From: Albula goreensis
Taxonomy: Eukaryota; Chordata; Actinopteri; Albuliformes; Albulidae
DNA: 64,000 bases
Direction: 5' to 3'
Assembly (NCBI GenBank): GCA_022829145.1
Contig: CM040765.1
Span: 9,964,292 to 10,028,291 of the forward strand
Made by a program: the position numbers and the translations under genes. Positions 13,038 through 25,640 of the stretch are shown here, one piece after another. The number at the start of each line of letters is the position of its first letter. Positions within the stretch are counted from its first letter, which is position 1. The notes beneath the pieces were generated by a model. That model saw only the letters and a program-made list of their open reading frames with translations, was not told where the DNA came from and searched no databases.

Positions 13038-13265
13038 CAGGGCGGCAGCAGGGTAAATTGGTAAAGAACAGAGAGGCGGAGCATGCGCACTGGTACAGAA
13101 CAGAGGGGCGGAAAATAAACACTGGTAACAATAAGAGGGGAGGAGCATGAACATCGGTATGGAACAAAGGGGCGGGGCATTACACTGGTATAGAACAGTA
13201 GGGCGGAGCATGAACACTGGCACAAAGCAGAGGGGTGGGGCACGTACACTGGTAAAGAGCAGGGG
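13038..13265. repeat. Minisatellite, about 32-bp unit, 7 copies
   Basis: Diverged head-to-tail units of roughly GAGGGGCGGAGCATGAACAC followed by TGGTATAGAACA, 31-33 bp each. Lies in FLNC intron 1. Confidence 0.85.
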
Positions 13266-16200
13266 TACAGCAATTGCTGAATACCGGCCAGTAAGGAGCC
13301 TTCAGGGAATTGAGTTCAGCGTGACAGTCAGCAGACAAAGTCATCAGAGTTATAAACAGAGCTGGAGAGCAGCCAGCACTGCCATTCTGCTCTGGTCCTC
13401 TGTGTGTCGGTGAGATTACAGACCACATGGTCATGGACATCGCTGTCCATGAGTCGTTATGTCATTATTACTGCTAATGAATTACTGGTTTAAAATAAGT
13501 CTGAGAACCAGGCTGTCCACCATGTAAGATGCCTCTGCATCACTTGTTCTGCATTACTGGGCTTTAATAGATAGACATCCACACAGATAGACAGACAGAC
13601 ACAGATGGTCTGGCAGACAGGTGGGAGGTATTGATGGATGAGGGGGAACAAAGGTATGGATAGACAGTACAGACATGCATGCCCACTGCTTGTGTACAGC
13701 AGGAGGCAGGAGACACAAAAGGAAAAAGGCAGCAGGCAGGACGGACTTCACAGTCATTCCATATGGGAATGAAGCACACCAGAGTGTGATGAATATACTT
13801 CAATGTCTGTTCTGATCTTGATTCTACATTATTACAATATAGCTGAATATATTGCTGTATTGGACAACATTAGCACAAGTCTGTCAGGAAGGAATGAGAA
13901 TCATTAGTTATCCAGCATTGTTTCTGTTTTTCGTGAGACCCTCACAGCCCCTCCTCCCCCCCCTCTCTTGGGATGGGGAGTGCAGTGTGCGCCCCAATCA
14001 GGGTCTCCGTGAGCTGCTCAGAATCCCGGCTCCACAGAGGATCAGGTCTGTCATCGGCTTTGTGCTTAGATTGTTTAAAGTCTCGGACCGTGACAAGCCT
14101 GGGAAGTATGCAATCCGTCACTACTCCTTGACAATGAGGACCAAAACAAGTCCCAAAAAAGTGCTGTTTCCACCTCTTCTGAACCGACAGCCCCCTCGGG
14201 ATATGGCATCATTCCTGAGGTGTGAGGTAAGGACCCGGTGCCGGAAAGAACCGCACAGTCAAAGAGGAGGTGGGGGGTGGGGAGGTGCGGTCATCCGCAG
14301 GTCTCCAGAGAGTCGGGATGCCAATGACATCATCGCTCCGCTGCTGACAGAAGGATCCTTCCATCACCACCTCCCCCGGGGTGTGAAGTCAGTCATTACA
14401 CCCTGAACACCGCAAGTGCGCCTCTCTAAAACCGCCATCCTCTCTGCTAAAGCCCCATGTCCACCCTCAAACCCTCGCTCCTTCCTCTAACTGCTGCTTC
14501 CTCTCTCAGAATCTGACAGTGGAAAACAACTGTCGGTTGCTTCCGAGACCGAGCAGAAACAGCATGACATACCCCAAAGACACCGTTTTCTGACTGGGGA
14601 ATTCGCGCTTTGAGCAGAAGTCCTCGGTTGACACCGCAGGGTGTAATAGCTGCATGTGAGAAGGCAGCGCAAATCACTGTTTATGTACTTAACACGACCC
14701 TCTGGTGCCTCTTATCCAAACTGACAGACATCGCTTCCCATTTTACTTTCTCTGTAATCCATTTACTCATTCATTGGGATGGCTCTGGAGCTCAGAAACA
14801 GCTGCAGTCAAGAGGACAGCAGGCTGAAGCGTTTATTCAGCTCAAAGGAGCGTGAACATTGAGAATTCAGCATTACCGGAAGATACTCAAATTAAGAGAG
14901 GGGCACACAGACTGAAACTCAACACCATTGTTTCAGCTGGCTGCTGCCCTGACTCCCATTGTACAGATGAGCCTGGGACAACAGGCAGAGATATTTAACC
15001 GGAGCAACTGCAGCTGGCTGGAGCCTCACAGAGCAGCTGACTGAGTTTGGCCCTGGAGGGTGAAGGGAGTAAACAAGACCAATTCAGACCTTCCCCCGGT
15101 CAGCTGTTCACTGAGGAGAGTCAGTGTAGACAAGTGCAGACTGCAAATGGCAGAAATCTTGCACATGTCACCTATTCACACAACTTCAAGAGAGAGAAAG
15201 CTATGTATTTGTTGAGCCATGCTCCTGCAACGCTGAAGAAATGTTTGGAAAAATATTAAGCAGAAACAAGTAAAAAAGGTAGTTGGAGTCCATGTCCCAT
15301 GATGCACTTGTGGTGTCCTGTGAAAGCTTTAGAGAAGAGGCCTCATCACAGAGAGATGTGTCGAGCTCACACAGAGGTGTCATGTGTCCCTGCTACCCTC
15401 TTCACTCTTTTCAAGCCAGAGCTGTGAACTTGACCTCTGACCCCTGCTGCCACGCTCAGCGAGACCCTGTGACATTCCTGCAGTGTGACATCCTCTCTGT
15501 CCACCGACACATGCCCATTCTGTTATGTCACACCGGTGTGCACTCTGTCCTCTTAGCCTTAGTATGCATGTGTGTGTGTGTGTGTGCATGCATGTGTGTG
15601 AGTGTGTGTTGAGGGGTCAGTACCATTCAGTTGGGTTCAGTCCCAATCTGGACTGCTTCAGTAAAGTATCTAGCTGGGTGAATATAAGAAACATAAGCTT
15701 TGTGTAAGCCTTCCTGCTTAAACAGGTAACACACTGGAATGCAACAGACTGAAGCAGATCCATCTGCTCTCTGTAAGGAATTACAGGGGAGGATTTGTAC
15801 TGAGAAGGATGTTGATTGTAGACAACAATAAAATAAGACTTTCTGGTTCTGCCTTCTTTCCTTGTGTACAGAATAATCTGTGGTTTCTGGCACCCTTGGA
15901 GCGAGACAGAATAACAATGTAAAAATTGTTGTGGCTTATGCCTTTTTAGACCACATATGGGGTTGTGCTTTGATTTACTATGATAATTGACAAAAAAGGC
16001 AATCATTCTGCCTTCAGAACAGTCAAAAACAAATTCTGGTGAAATGAACTCATAACCCAGTACATGCTCCTACTTTACAAAATCCACAAGATAACTACTG
16101 TCATCTCACACATTGTTACATTGTACATACAGTTATAAAAACTTTTTTAACATTTGACTCAGTGCTGAACTTTGGACATTTGACTGTATCATAATGAAAA

Positions 16201-18368
16201 GGGTTTAAAATGTTTGTCACCTTAACACTAGCAGCTATCTTGCTGGAAATTTTATCTTGGGAAATTGAAGTTGTGACTGCAGTCAAATCAGGTGGCAATC
16301 AACACTTGAATTTATAGCAAATTAAACCAATATACAATGTGTGCCAACATAGTATTTACACTGTGTTAGTAATTACATTAAGTTATTACATTAAGTTATT
16401 AACTCTTTAGTTATGGTGTAATTACACAAGTGTGAGGGCCATGAAATGTGAAATGGAGGCAAACATTCCGCCCAGATGGACTGAATCAGATAGCCATGTA
16501 CCACTGTCGTGAATCAGCTCTCTGAAACATCTGCACTTTGTCTTTTTCTCCCCTGCTAGCCTCACATGACCTCAGCCTGTGTCACAGGCAGTAACATTTT
16601 ATACACATCACTGTTTGAAAGATTAAACCTGTTAAAAGAGTTGAGCCTCTCGCCCCCACTGAAGCTTCCGCTTTTTATAAATCACCCACACTGGGGAGAC
16701 CAGATAACTCCCAACTGATGGCTGTGGTGATGAAATGTCAGCTGGCATCTTAAAAACCTGACTTAAAGACCCAAAAAATAGGCCCTCACTCCCAAACCCT
16801 GACCAGAGAGAAGCCATTTTAAACATTAAGAAAAAATTTCTGTGCTGGTAAGATTTAAATCTGAGCCAAATCTACCACAGCCTAAATGGCAATGTGCTTT
16901 TGCATAATGTGCATTTCTCTCCACAAATAAAAGGTAAAAGCCTTTTCAAGTGCTTAGGAAAATCTGAACAGCTGCATTTTAATATCTTTATGTAACAGCT
17001 CTCGTTGTTTGATATTCACTTCAAAGGAAAATAAATTCTTCTTTTGTCACAAAAAATGCTGTTTGAATAAAAAAATGCATGTGTGCTCCACGATCCACTA
17101 TGGAGGAAAATGTTTCAAATGTAGGGCCAGTTTGTTCCACATGAGCTACAAGCAAGGCAACAGAACAAAGAACAAAAAGTTGTCTAATTTGACACTGAAG
17201 TGAGGATTAAAACATGAGGGAAAAAAAAACAAAAATTCACACATTTAGACTTGGCTTTCTTCACTATTTTGAGCCATAATGAGGCTAAAAGTGGGTTAAA
17301 GCTGGATACATTGCTATTTCTTATTTTCAAAGCTTTAAAGGTAGTGCTACATGCAGGGCTAATTCATAGAGAGAAGTATGAAGGGAATGAGTGGACCAAC
17401 AGTTGCTATTGTTATCATCAGAGTTCTTTGCTCCCTGGTGCTCTATGTCCCTGATAGTGGGGGGAGGGGGGGGAATTCTAGAACATTCCTCCAAGCTGAC
17501 TGCCTCTAACACATGGTAACGATTAGAAACATGGCTGTAGAGGAATAGACAGGGTGAAAAAGGGAGAGTAAGGGAGAAAGGGAGACAGGAAGAGTAATCA
17601 AGAAGGCAGAGGAAAGAGAAGAGGAGACTGAGAAAAAAGATCAGAGAAAAGGAAAGAAAGAAAATATACAGGGTGGGAGAGAGAGGGATGGAGAGTAAAA
17701 ATGGATAACAGAAAGGGGGAAAGCTTGCAAATGATCTTTCCTTCAGGGTCCAACAGAAAGATAGAGAGAGCGAATGAAATTCTTCAGCCAGAGGGCTTAT
17801 TATTCCAAAAGGAAAAAAGGCTCTGAGCTGTTGCATGCTGGGATGCCCTGGCCTTTCTGAACACTCTAGCACGTTCCAGATGGCCTCGTTTTCACTGTAG
17901 TTCAGGAAACAGAGCAGCACAAACATTCATTTCCACTGTGTCTGTTTTAAGCAGAGACATACTCAGGGCCACATGGCAAATATATCCCTTTCACAGCTGA
18001 CAAGAAAGTACCGTTGAGAGCTTACATTCAGCACAGCACCAGAGAGATCAATAAGTCAGTCTGGAGCTGGTAGCGCCAACAGAAGGAAAGGTGGGTCAAA
18101 GGTCAAGCAAGGTCTGTTTCATTTGAGCAGGTGCAGTCTGTCTAACACCAAAGGGTTAAATGGGCAGAGCAGCTGGCGGTTTCACCTGTTTGGGCCTTCA
18201 AGCCCATCTTGCATCCTCTTTCCTAGCGATCTCTCTCTCTCTGTCTCTTTTAACAAACTCCATGCTGTTTGATTCCTCCCATCTGAGATCATGCAAGGGT
18301 TGTTTTCATTCCTAATATAAGATCCATTGTTTTCAATAATTTGATGGGTTTTTGTAAATTTCAAATGA

Positions 18369-18370
<2 letters not shown>

Positions 18371-18410
<40 letters not shown>
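18371..18410. repeat. (TC)20 microsatellite
   Basis: Uninterrupted TC repeat in FLNC intron 1. Confidence 0.98.
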
Positions 18411-18414
<4 letters not shown>

Positions 18415-19086
18415 TCTTTAGCTCCCTGTCGCTCTCTCAGTTTTGTGTGGCGTTGGAATGAGTCATTAGAGACACCTGGGGTGTCGGGTGAGACTGACAG
18501 CCAACATGTGGGCTGCAGGGCGCAGACAGCTGTAGTAAAGTCCTGTCAGCCAGCGGGGCATACTTCCAGCCATGTCTCTCCCGCACTGTTACTCTCATTA
18601 TGCCTCGCTCAGGGCTCCCGACCGACGCCTCGTCATTGACACTTTCGGCTTATTATTCTACCCCCCTCAGCCAAGAATCATATTAGTGTAAGTAAGAGCG
18701 CACGGCGGTGACAACGGTCCCCTAGACAGAGAAGAAGATAGAGGAAGAGAGAAAGAGGAAGGCCTCCACTCATTTACAGCAGAGCGGTCTCCCAGTGGAA
18801 ACCCAATGCCGACCTGATTGCTACATCATTCTCAGGGAAAGTGACTGTAATTAACTTTAGTTGCACAGTGGGATGTGGGTAGAGGAAAAGAGGTCCTCGG
18901 TCCCACTTCCTGGCTCGCACACGCCCCGCCTGTCCCCCAGCGCCCACTCTCACGCCTCCAGGTTCCCTGCTCGGGGGTGTCTACTATTTTAAGCCCCTGT
19001 TACTGGAGAGAATCCAGAGGCCAGCTGCCTGTCCATCAATCTCTCAACCGAGGGCTCATGCACTGGGCTGACTGGCCCTTCACAGC

Positions 19087-19196
19087 ACTAACCCCGCCCC
19101 TTCCAGCACTTTCCAGTCACAACCCACCCACATCGTGCCACTAAATCCGCCCATTCCAGTATTTTCCAGTCACAACCCACCTACTCCACAACATGA
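19087..19196. repeat. Short tandem duplication (about 54 bp, 2 copies)
   Basis: Both units contain TTTTCCAGTCACAACCCACC or the close variant with CTTTCC, preceded by CCGCCC.TTCCAG, in FLNC intron 1. Confidence 0.7.
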
Positions 19197-19404
19197 ACCC
19201 CGCTGCACCCAAATAAATACTATCACCCCCTCCTCCCCAAAGATACCAACAGACCCCCCTTAATCTCCCTCTCATTTCCACTACACACTCTCTAAACTCT
19301 CAAACCCAATCCCACACCATGAATGAAACAAGTTATGAGAGACCTGGTCATGGCTGCATGTATAGGACAGTGTGTGTGCAGTATATAAATTTACGTGTGT
19401 GTGA

Positions 19405-19435
<31 letters not shown>

Positions 19436-22051
19436 AGTGTTTGTGTCCACCGGTTTGTATGTGTAACTGGCACTCCCCATGGAAACGCAGCTGTGAAAGG
19501 TGGTATTTCCAGGAGGATGGCCAACCTTAGAGTGATAAGGCGTTATAACTATCTGATTCCTGATGCATGTGTCCTGATTGGGATGGCATGGTGTGAGGAG
19601 GAAGGTGGTTCTCTGATCCCCGCGACACCCGACACTCTGCCCCGCCTTGGGAAATCCACGGCAGCTGCCCTTCTGCAAAGGCTCTTCTCATCGGCAATGT
19701 CATCCAATGAGCCACTGAACGCATTTACTCTTCTGTCCCTGTCTGCTGACCCATTTCTACCACACTGAATTCTGGGTAGGCATTTTGGACATAAGGTGCT
19801 GGGAGATATGAGAGTGTGTGCAGACAGGAACGACCCATGAGTTCCCTCACAGTTTCGCTATAGCAACCAGATTGTCAGCTCCTATGTCCTTGCATTCTCT
19901 CAAATGCCTTACTTAAATTGGAAAAATGAGTTTTCAGTGGCTAATTGCAGTTAATGAATAGTTATGGTTAAGTGTGCCTAATGATAGTGCATCCAGTGCC
20001 CCTGATATTGTACTTGGTCAACTCTTCAGGAATATTGACAAAATGGATAAAATTAGAATTATTTCAGCCTCAGTGGTAGATATTCAGACCTTTTAAATGT
20101 AAGAAAATGGAGCTGAACATCTGGTGACTCTAGAGACTGTGGTTCTTAGGGCTGGTATCTGTGAATGACCTCTGACCCAAAGTGACACTGAATGTGTGGG
20201 AGCATAATGTGTGAAGGGGGACAGAACACACCTCCTCCTCCAGCTTTATCTGAGTCTCCTGTGCTCATCACTTTCCCTTGTCCCGCTCATTAGAGGGGCT
20301 ATATGGAATGTCACGCTTTTCCCACTCGCCACCATTGTGTCTGTGAGTGAACGCTGTGATTTAACCACTGGGGTCGCATCGTTCTGGAATTCCGGAATGA
20401 TCTCAGAGCCTCCTCAGCTGTCAGATTTTCCACTCCCCTGCTCTGGCAGCAAACCCCAACATCTTAGAAACCCAAGCAGGGAGGGTAACTCATGTTCCTC
20501 ACTACGGCCTGTCTTTAGTGGACAGCGCAACTCTGCATCCAGTACACCACATCTCACAACATCAAACTGCCATGCAAGCTGTGTGCGACAGGGAGATCAA
20601 TAGATCGATGCATCTTAACTGATCAATACACTGCAGTTTCACAAGCACAGTGTCCATGACTCTCTACATCCTTATCAATCGCTACAGTATGATGCTGAAA
20701 TCAAGGGCAGAGAGCGATCACTGTTGCAGATCAATTATTGTTGATCATGTAATTAATATGTTTTATAAATCAAAGTGAAACATAAAGGAACATGATGATG
20801 ATGATGATGATGATATTTAGGAAGTGGTGGGTGAGCGGGGTATCAGCTAAAAGTCATTGGCTTATTTCAGCCAATCAAAACCTTGACTCCTTTACAACAG
20901 ATCACGGTGATTGGTCCAAATCAGTGATAGCTGATTCTGCCATCATGTTTGAACACACTGCTGAGTGAGTCAGCCTGACTCCACACAGATACAGGGCTAC
21001 AGTTCAGCTGCACATGCCAATCAGTTACAATGCCACCTCCCTCACCGACAACCCCTGTACATCTCTGAATCTGCATTCCCGAGACATGGAACAATGCAGT
21101 CTGCCCCAGCACTAGCCTGGATTCCATCAGCATTTGACCACAGCATTGACAAATAAATGCAAGCCTTTTCTTTATACAAGGTTTGTTAATCTTGGTAGCC
21201 ACTGAAAGTTGCCAAACTGTGTATGTCAGGAAATAAAACAAACTTGCTTTTGATTTTGAGTCAACGAGCAAAGGAAGATTGAATCCAGGCCTCTTCGTCA
21301 CTCAGCGGAAGAATCTGCTTAGCTCAGCGCTACATTCATCTTACTATTGCATTCTATGTGGTTATTCTTGCCTGGGCAATTCTTCAGTTCAAGACACTTC
21401 TACAGTCCACACTATTAAGCATCCTTCTAATAACGCCGATATACATGCTGGTTATATTGAAAGAAGCAGAAAAATTAACAAAAGTTCCATCCCTAATCAT
21501 ATCCCTGCCCTCAACAACAACAGTTACTTGATCATTGATAATATAATCATGGAGGTTTGATGTACAGTACATATCATGTTCTGGGTTTATTAGCCTACCA
21601 AAAAAGGAATAGATTTGATTTTACGACTTACTAAAACAATACTTCCTAACTGCACTGTACCCGTGGCAGGGTCAGGTTTTTACATTAATTTATTGGTTCT
21701 GATGTACATAATCCATAATTTACTCATTTCTTTCTGGATTAAAATATGCTTTGTGCCGCATTACCAAAATGGCTTAATTTAACAAAATAAATCACAGCTA
21801 GATATACTTCAAAATATATCACCTATACACGTTTAAGAAGGCTTTTTTGCAACGATATTGCTACTCCCGGTTACTGTGAATGAAAGCACAGTATGAATGG
21901 TCAACGCACATTGACTCAAAGACGCCCTCTAACCTGCTCCCTAGGAACTTTACCGCAGTGCTTCGTAGGAGGAGAAAGAAATGACAACTTTCTTTAGCTC
22001 ATATAGTTAAAAACAATGACAGCCCAAAGTTCAGAGATGAATGTCACTTAC

Positions 22052-22430
22052 CTATAGATACAAGTTTGATATGTTCCCTGTCCAGGAATTCAAGCGCCAC
22101 CGACACATTTTCCAGTTTCATCTGCCTAAAGTTGGGTCTCGCGTGGTACTTTCTGTACATTTTCTTTTGACTCAAAACCTCCAGCAGACCGATTAGTTTG
22201 AGACCGTCGGTCAAGTCTTTCTGGAGGTCGTTGATCCTCTTGTTCATGCATTTCAGGTGTTCGTTGCACCACCTGGTGAAGGTGTTCTGTTGGATCTTCT
22301 TCCAAGGTGCATCCTCAGCTAGGTCCTTTTCGGTGGCAGGCATCTCGTCTTCCTGGTCTTCCCCGTTATCGGTGCACTGGTAGTACTGAGGCGGCTGCTG
22401 CTGGTCGTAGTATGTATTATTGCTCATCAT
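22052..22430 (-). CDS. flnc: FLNC exon 1: start codon, N-terminal extension and most of CH1
   Basis: Encodes residues 1-126 and the first base of codon 127. The ATG is at 22430, with a second Met codon right after it. Residues 1-29 form a Q/Y-rich and then acidic extension, about nine residues longer than human FLNC. CH1 follows, with [20 protein letters not shown] (the conserved first actin-binding helix region) and [13 protein letters not shown]. The donor reads CTATAG|GTAAGTG and the last full codons give VSI. A third in-frame Met (residue 30, codon at 22341-22343) begins [16 protein letters not shown], which is where FLNB starts, so shorter initiation is possible. I use the first ATG because the MM-N-N start matches mammalian FLNC. 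Confidence 0.95.
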
Positions 22431-23260
22431 GTTTTCGGTTTCTGTGCCCCTTTTTATACCGTAATCCGTGAGGTCAATATGTGAAATTTACCGCACGTGT
22501 GAGAACGCAAAAAAAGTTTTCGCGGTGCAGTGCCAGGCGCGCGCTCGCAGTGAAAAGTTCAAAACTTGGAAGAACTTCGGGAAAAAAATAGAAAGCGAGA
22601 GCGGAGTTGGGGGGGTCTTTTCGGATGTACTCGTTAAGAAGGCCGGGCTTGTCAAACCAAGCACTTCTGTCAGCAAAGTGATGAATTAAAGAATCCGATT
22701 TTCGTTTCCAACGCAGCCAGTCCCCGTTTTTAATTGGCGGTATCGTGAGAAATGTGGAAGCTGCTTCTCAATAGACAGTTTAGCTCAGGAAAAGAATATA
22801 GGTTTTGAAGAAGGAAGGCTCTGTGGCAATGAGAAGGAAAAGAAAGCTATCATACAGAGATCACCCTGTGGAGTTTGAGAGACTTGAGAGTCCAATGTAT
22901 GAGATTAAATGAAGCGAGGGAGGAGCCGGGGTTTAAAAAGAAGCGAGACCCCCGGTCAACGTCAGATCAGTGGATTCCCTGGAATGCCCTAGTATGACCA
23001 TATACAACAAATGATGCGTGTTTGTTTCATGGTACGAAGATAAAGATGAGGTACAGGATTGGGCTCTAAGGATAACGGGGACCGTGATTGGCTGGACCCC
23101 CAAGAGTTGGGACTGCTTACTTTATTTTTAGGCACACCAAATTGGGCTTAGGGGGCTGGCGTTTTCTGACGATGTGCAAGTGTGCAGCGATTGAGACAAT
23201 TGATCCAGGAAAAGAAACTGACGCGAGCTTTGAAGAAACCAAGAGGGCAACCATAGGGTT
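22431..23260 (-). promoter_or_regulatory. flnc: FLNC 5' flank: probable promoter and 5' UTR
   Basis: Immediately upstream of the start codon the sequence becomes CpG-bearing (GCGCGCTCGC at about 22538). On the gene strand it has two GCCAAT-type boxes (22733-22738 and near 23087) and a MEF2-type TTATTTTTAG at 23122-23131 (plus-strand reading), about 0.7 kb upstream. A TATA-like TATAAAAA lies at 22451-22458, only about 20 bases from the ATG. The transcription start cannot be fixed from sequence alone. Confidence 0.45.
23122..23131 (+). promoter_or_regulatory. MEF2-type site upstream of FLNC
   Basis: TTATTTTTAG fits YTAWWWWTAR exactly, about 0.7 kb upstream of the FLNC start codon. MEF2 factors drive muscle genes, so the location makes sense; a chance match is possible. 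Confidence 0.3.
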
Positions 23261-24837
23261 TAACGTGTTTCATACATAATCATTAGCTGAATTAATACAT
23301 CCTTATGATAAAGTCCTTTATTAAACTGGATTATCTCTTGCTTGAACGCTCAGTGGTCCTCCATACGCCTTCTTGGCCGTGAGGTCACACATCATCTCTG
23401 GAACATGGTAACTTATTAAAGTATGACGTACGCGTAATGCGTGAGTCTGGCAGCTATGTGTCACCTCCTGGTGAAATATGTATTTTCAATAAACAAAACG
23501 GCTGTGGTAAACAGCGTGTCTCCATGAATCACTCTGTTCGTTTATTTCACCACTTAGCAATTTTTACTGGCGAGGGTCATGAGTAAAGCATTAAATTCGA
23601 CTAATGCGCAAATGCCCAATTCTATTTTATTAGGACCGCAATACAATCATGAAGAATGATACATAACTCTCATCGATGTTAATGAAGCTACTTAAGCAAA
23701 TACCCTCAAACTATCTAATCAATTAAGAACACTTTTTGAAGTAGGCTACACTATTTAAGCAATATGGTTTGTTTTGGTTATTAAATATTAATAGACTGAA
23801 GGCTTTGCTGTTGAATTTATTTTTAAAACTTTTCAGAGGAGAGAGGAAAGTTTTTAAGACAACATTTACACAGGCTGCTAAAGGGAAATTATGTATGTAC
23901 AAAGTAGGTGGCCTTGTGTGTCCAGGACAGAATTCTGAATTGTTATATAGCAGGTTAACAAGTGAAGAAATTCAATTGATGCTCTGGAATATTTGAGTGA
24001 TTAATTTTCATCTTTGATGAAGAGTGCAGTGGCAAGTTACAAGGTCAGCAAGTCCCTAATCACAATATTAACCTTCTGCCAGCAGTCATTAACGGGCAAG
24101 AACATCACCAGCTACACTCCTTTGGACTAAAGCTGTCACGTGAAGACAGAGTGGTATATTTCACCCTAGAATCTATGAACCATCTCGGAAGTTTATGATA
24201 TATGACAGAAAGTAATTTTACAACAGCACAGTAGAATGCTAACTGCGCTACTTGTGGTCGCACAGCTATAAACCCATCTACATTTGATCAACAGTTGCAG
24301 TTGATTCCTTGGGCTGGCTCAGATAAAAACAAAATGTCTTCAGTGGCGAGCGAGTGCACAGTAAAGAAGATGTGTATGAATGGAGTAAAGTATATTTACG
24401 TAATGTGTATCATATGAATTATAGTTAATCATCATATTAGTGTATCACTGTCATTATTATTATTGGCAGGGGTTTACTGTAATGATGAGTAGGGAGTTAA
24501 AAATACTCTGCCCTGTGACTCTGTCCGTACGGAATTGGGGGTAGTGGGGGTGCACTGTGACTCTGTTAGGGGCTATTTTGGACCCCTCTGGCCTAAGCCA
24601 GTGTTGTGACTCAGCTCACTCATTGACATTGCAGGGACACCGGTCACACTGCTGTCTGGGGTAGCCGTTCAGCTACTCTCATTACAGACTGCAGTCCCCT
24701 TTCCCTGATCAAAAGAAGTTTGAATTTAAACTGCAATGAAGAGAGGAAGACAGCAATTTCAGAACAACAACATCACATTGTCATAAAGAGTTACCTAATG
24801 TTGTCCTTGTTTAATAGTTGTAATTATTATCATGGTT

Positions 24838-24955
24838 TTACATTCAGCAAAGGATCTTATCCAGAACAAATGAGACAGTTCACATTTCTACACACTTTCC
24901 AATTATACAGTTGGACATTCAATACTGAAATTTTGGTTAAGTACCTATTTGATGT
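24838..24955 (-). repeat. tRNA-derived SINE fragment (teleost type), tail half
   Basis: On the minus strand this reads as the 3' half of a common fish SINE: AGGTACTTAACC-like, CCAACTGTATAATT, and then the tail GGATAAGATCCTTTGCTGAATG. The tRNA-related head is missing. It shares its order of motifs with the copies at 25487 and 61096. Confidence 0.6.
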
Positions 24956-25486
24956 TTTATGAACTGTGACCACCACCACCACCACTACTACTAGTAATAA
25001 CCATCATCATCATCATTGTGGCAACACAATATGTAATGTTTCTGAAAGTTTTTATTTTTTATTTTCATTTAAATTGAGAAAAATGGAAGCTCAGAGTTTG
25101 AAACATGGCTCGGTTTCCATTTTTGAGGTGGTCGGAGGCAGAGTCTCCCACATCCATTACACACACAGAAAGCACGGCAGACTCACTTCCCTCACGTCTG
25201 TGAGCAGGTGGGTATGTGGACTCACTGAGAGAGGGTAACCCTGCGGGCTAGGGAACACCCCCAGATCAAACACACTCTGTTTCTAGAATAGGGCCCGACT
25301 GTCACCTTTTCACTTGGGTGACCTCACCCCTACGTGATGACATCAGAAGCATAGCATGTGTTGTAGGATCTTAAACATCCTCTCTGCTCGGAGTGTCATC
25401 ATTTACATTAATAGTCCAGAGAGCTAATTTCTCACTTACCATGGGAGTGAGCGCTCACTATTCACATGCTATGGTTGAACACTATA

Positions 25487-25640
25487 GGCATTTACTACTG
25501 ATTAAAACAGTTACAATTTTTACACAGAATCCATTTATACAGCTGGGTGTTTACTGAGGTAATTGTCAAGGGCAGAAGGTAGGCCTTGCAGATGTACAAT
25601 CTCTGAGTTACAAGCCCAGCATCTTAACTAATACCAATTA
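25487..25640 (-). repeat. tRNA-derived SINE copy (teleost type), diverged
   Basis: Minus-strand reading: GCTGGGCTTGTAACTCAGAG (B-box side, decayed), then TACCTCAGTAAACACCCAGC, TGTATAAATGGA and a tail ending AGTAAATGCC. The order and spacing match the widespread teleost SINE with CAGCTGTATAAATGG in its body. It is diverged, so an old insertion. Confidence 0.6.

Larger units (their letters stand above)
7575..22051 (-). other. FLNC intron 1, 14.5 kb
   Basis: Large first intron separating the start exon from the rest of the actin-binding domain. It holds a 32-bp minisatellite (13038-13265), a CT microsatellite (18371-18410), GT runs (15566-15610, 19395-19440), a purine-rich tract (about 17530-17720) and short tandem duplications (10434-10529, 19087-19196). 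Open frames here are not recognisable as exons. A CpG-bearing unique block lies at about 18540-18720. Confidence 0.85.
1..22430 (-). other. flnc: FLNC gene, 5' part (exons 1-8; continues beyond left edge)
   Basis: Filamin C is a large actin crosslinker of muscle Z-discs, myotendinous junctions and sarcolemma. An N-terminal CH1-CH2 domain binds F-actin, and about 24 Ig-like repeats form the rod and bind partners. Eight exons are seen here, giving CH1 (about residues 46-152), CH2 (about 169-272), Ig repeat 1 and Ig repeat 2; the rest lies off the window. The start MMSNN, the segment [17 protein letters not shown] and repeat 2 ([18 protein letters not shown]) fit FLNC better than FLNA or FLNB, recalled from the human proteins. 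CCDC136 directly upstream supports the call. In teleosts it could be either co-orthologue (flnca or flncb); I cannot tell which. All junction phases agree except exon 6 to exon 7. Confidence 0.95.

Noticed and set aside
17327-17926. 199-codon minus-strand open frame rich in Leu, Phe, Ser and Pro
   Set aside because: It is the translation of a purine-rich low-complexity tract; no family features, no splice context.
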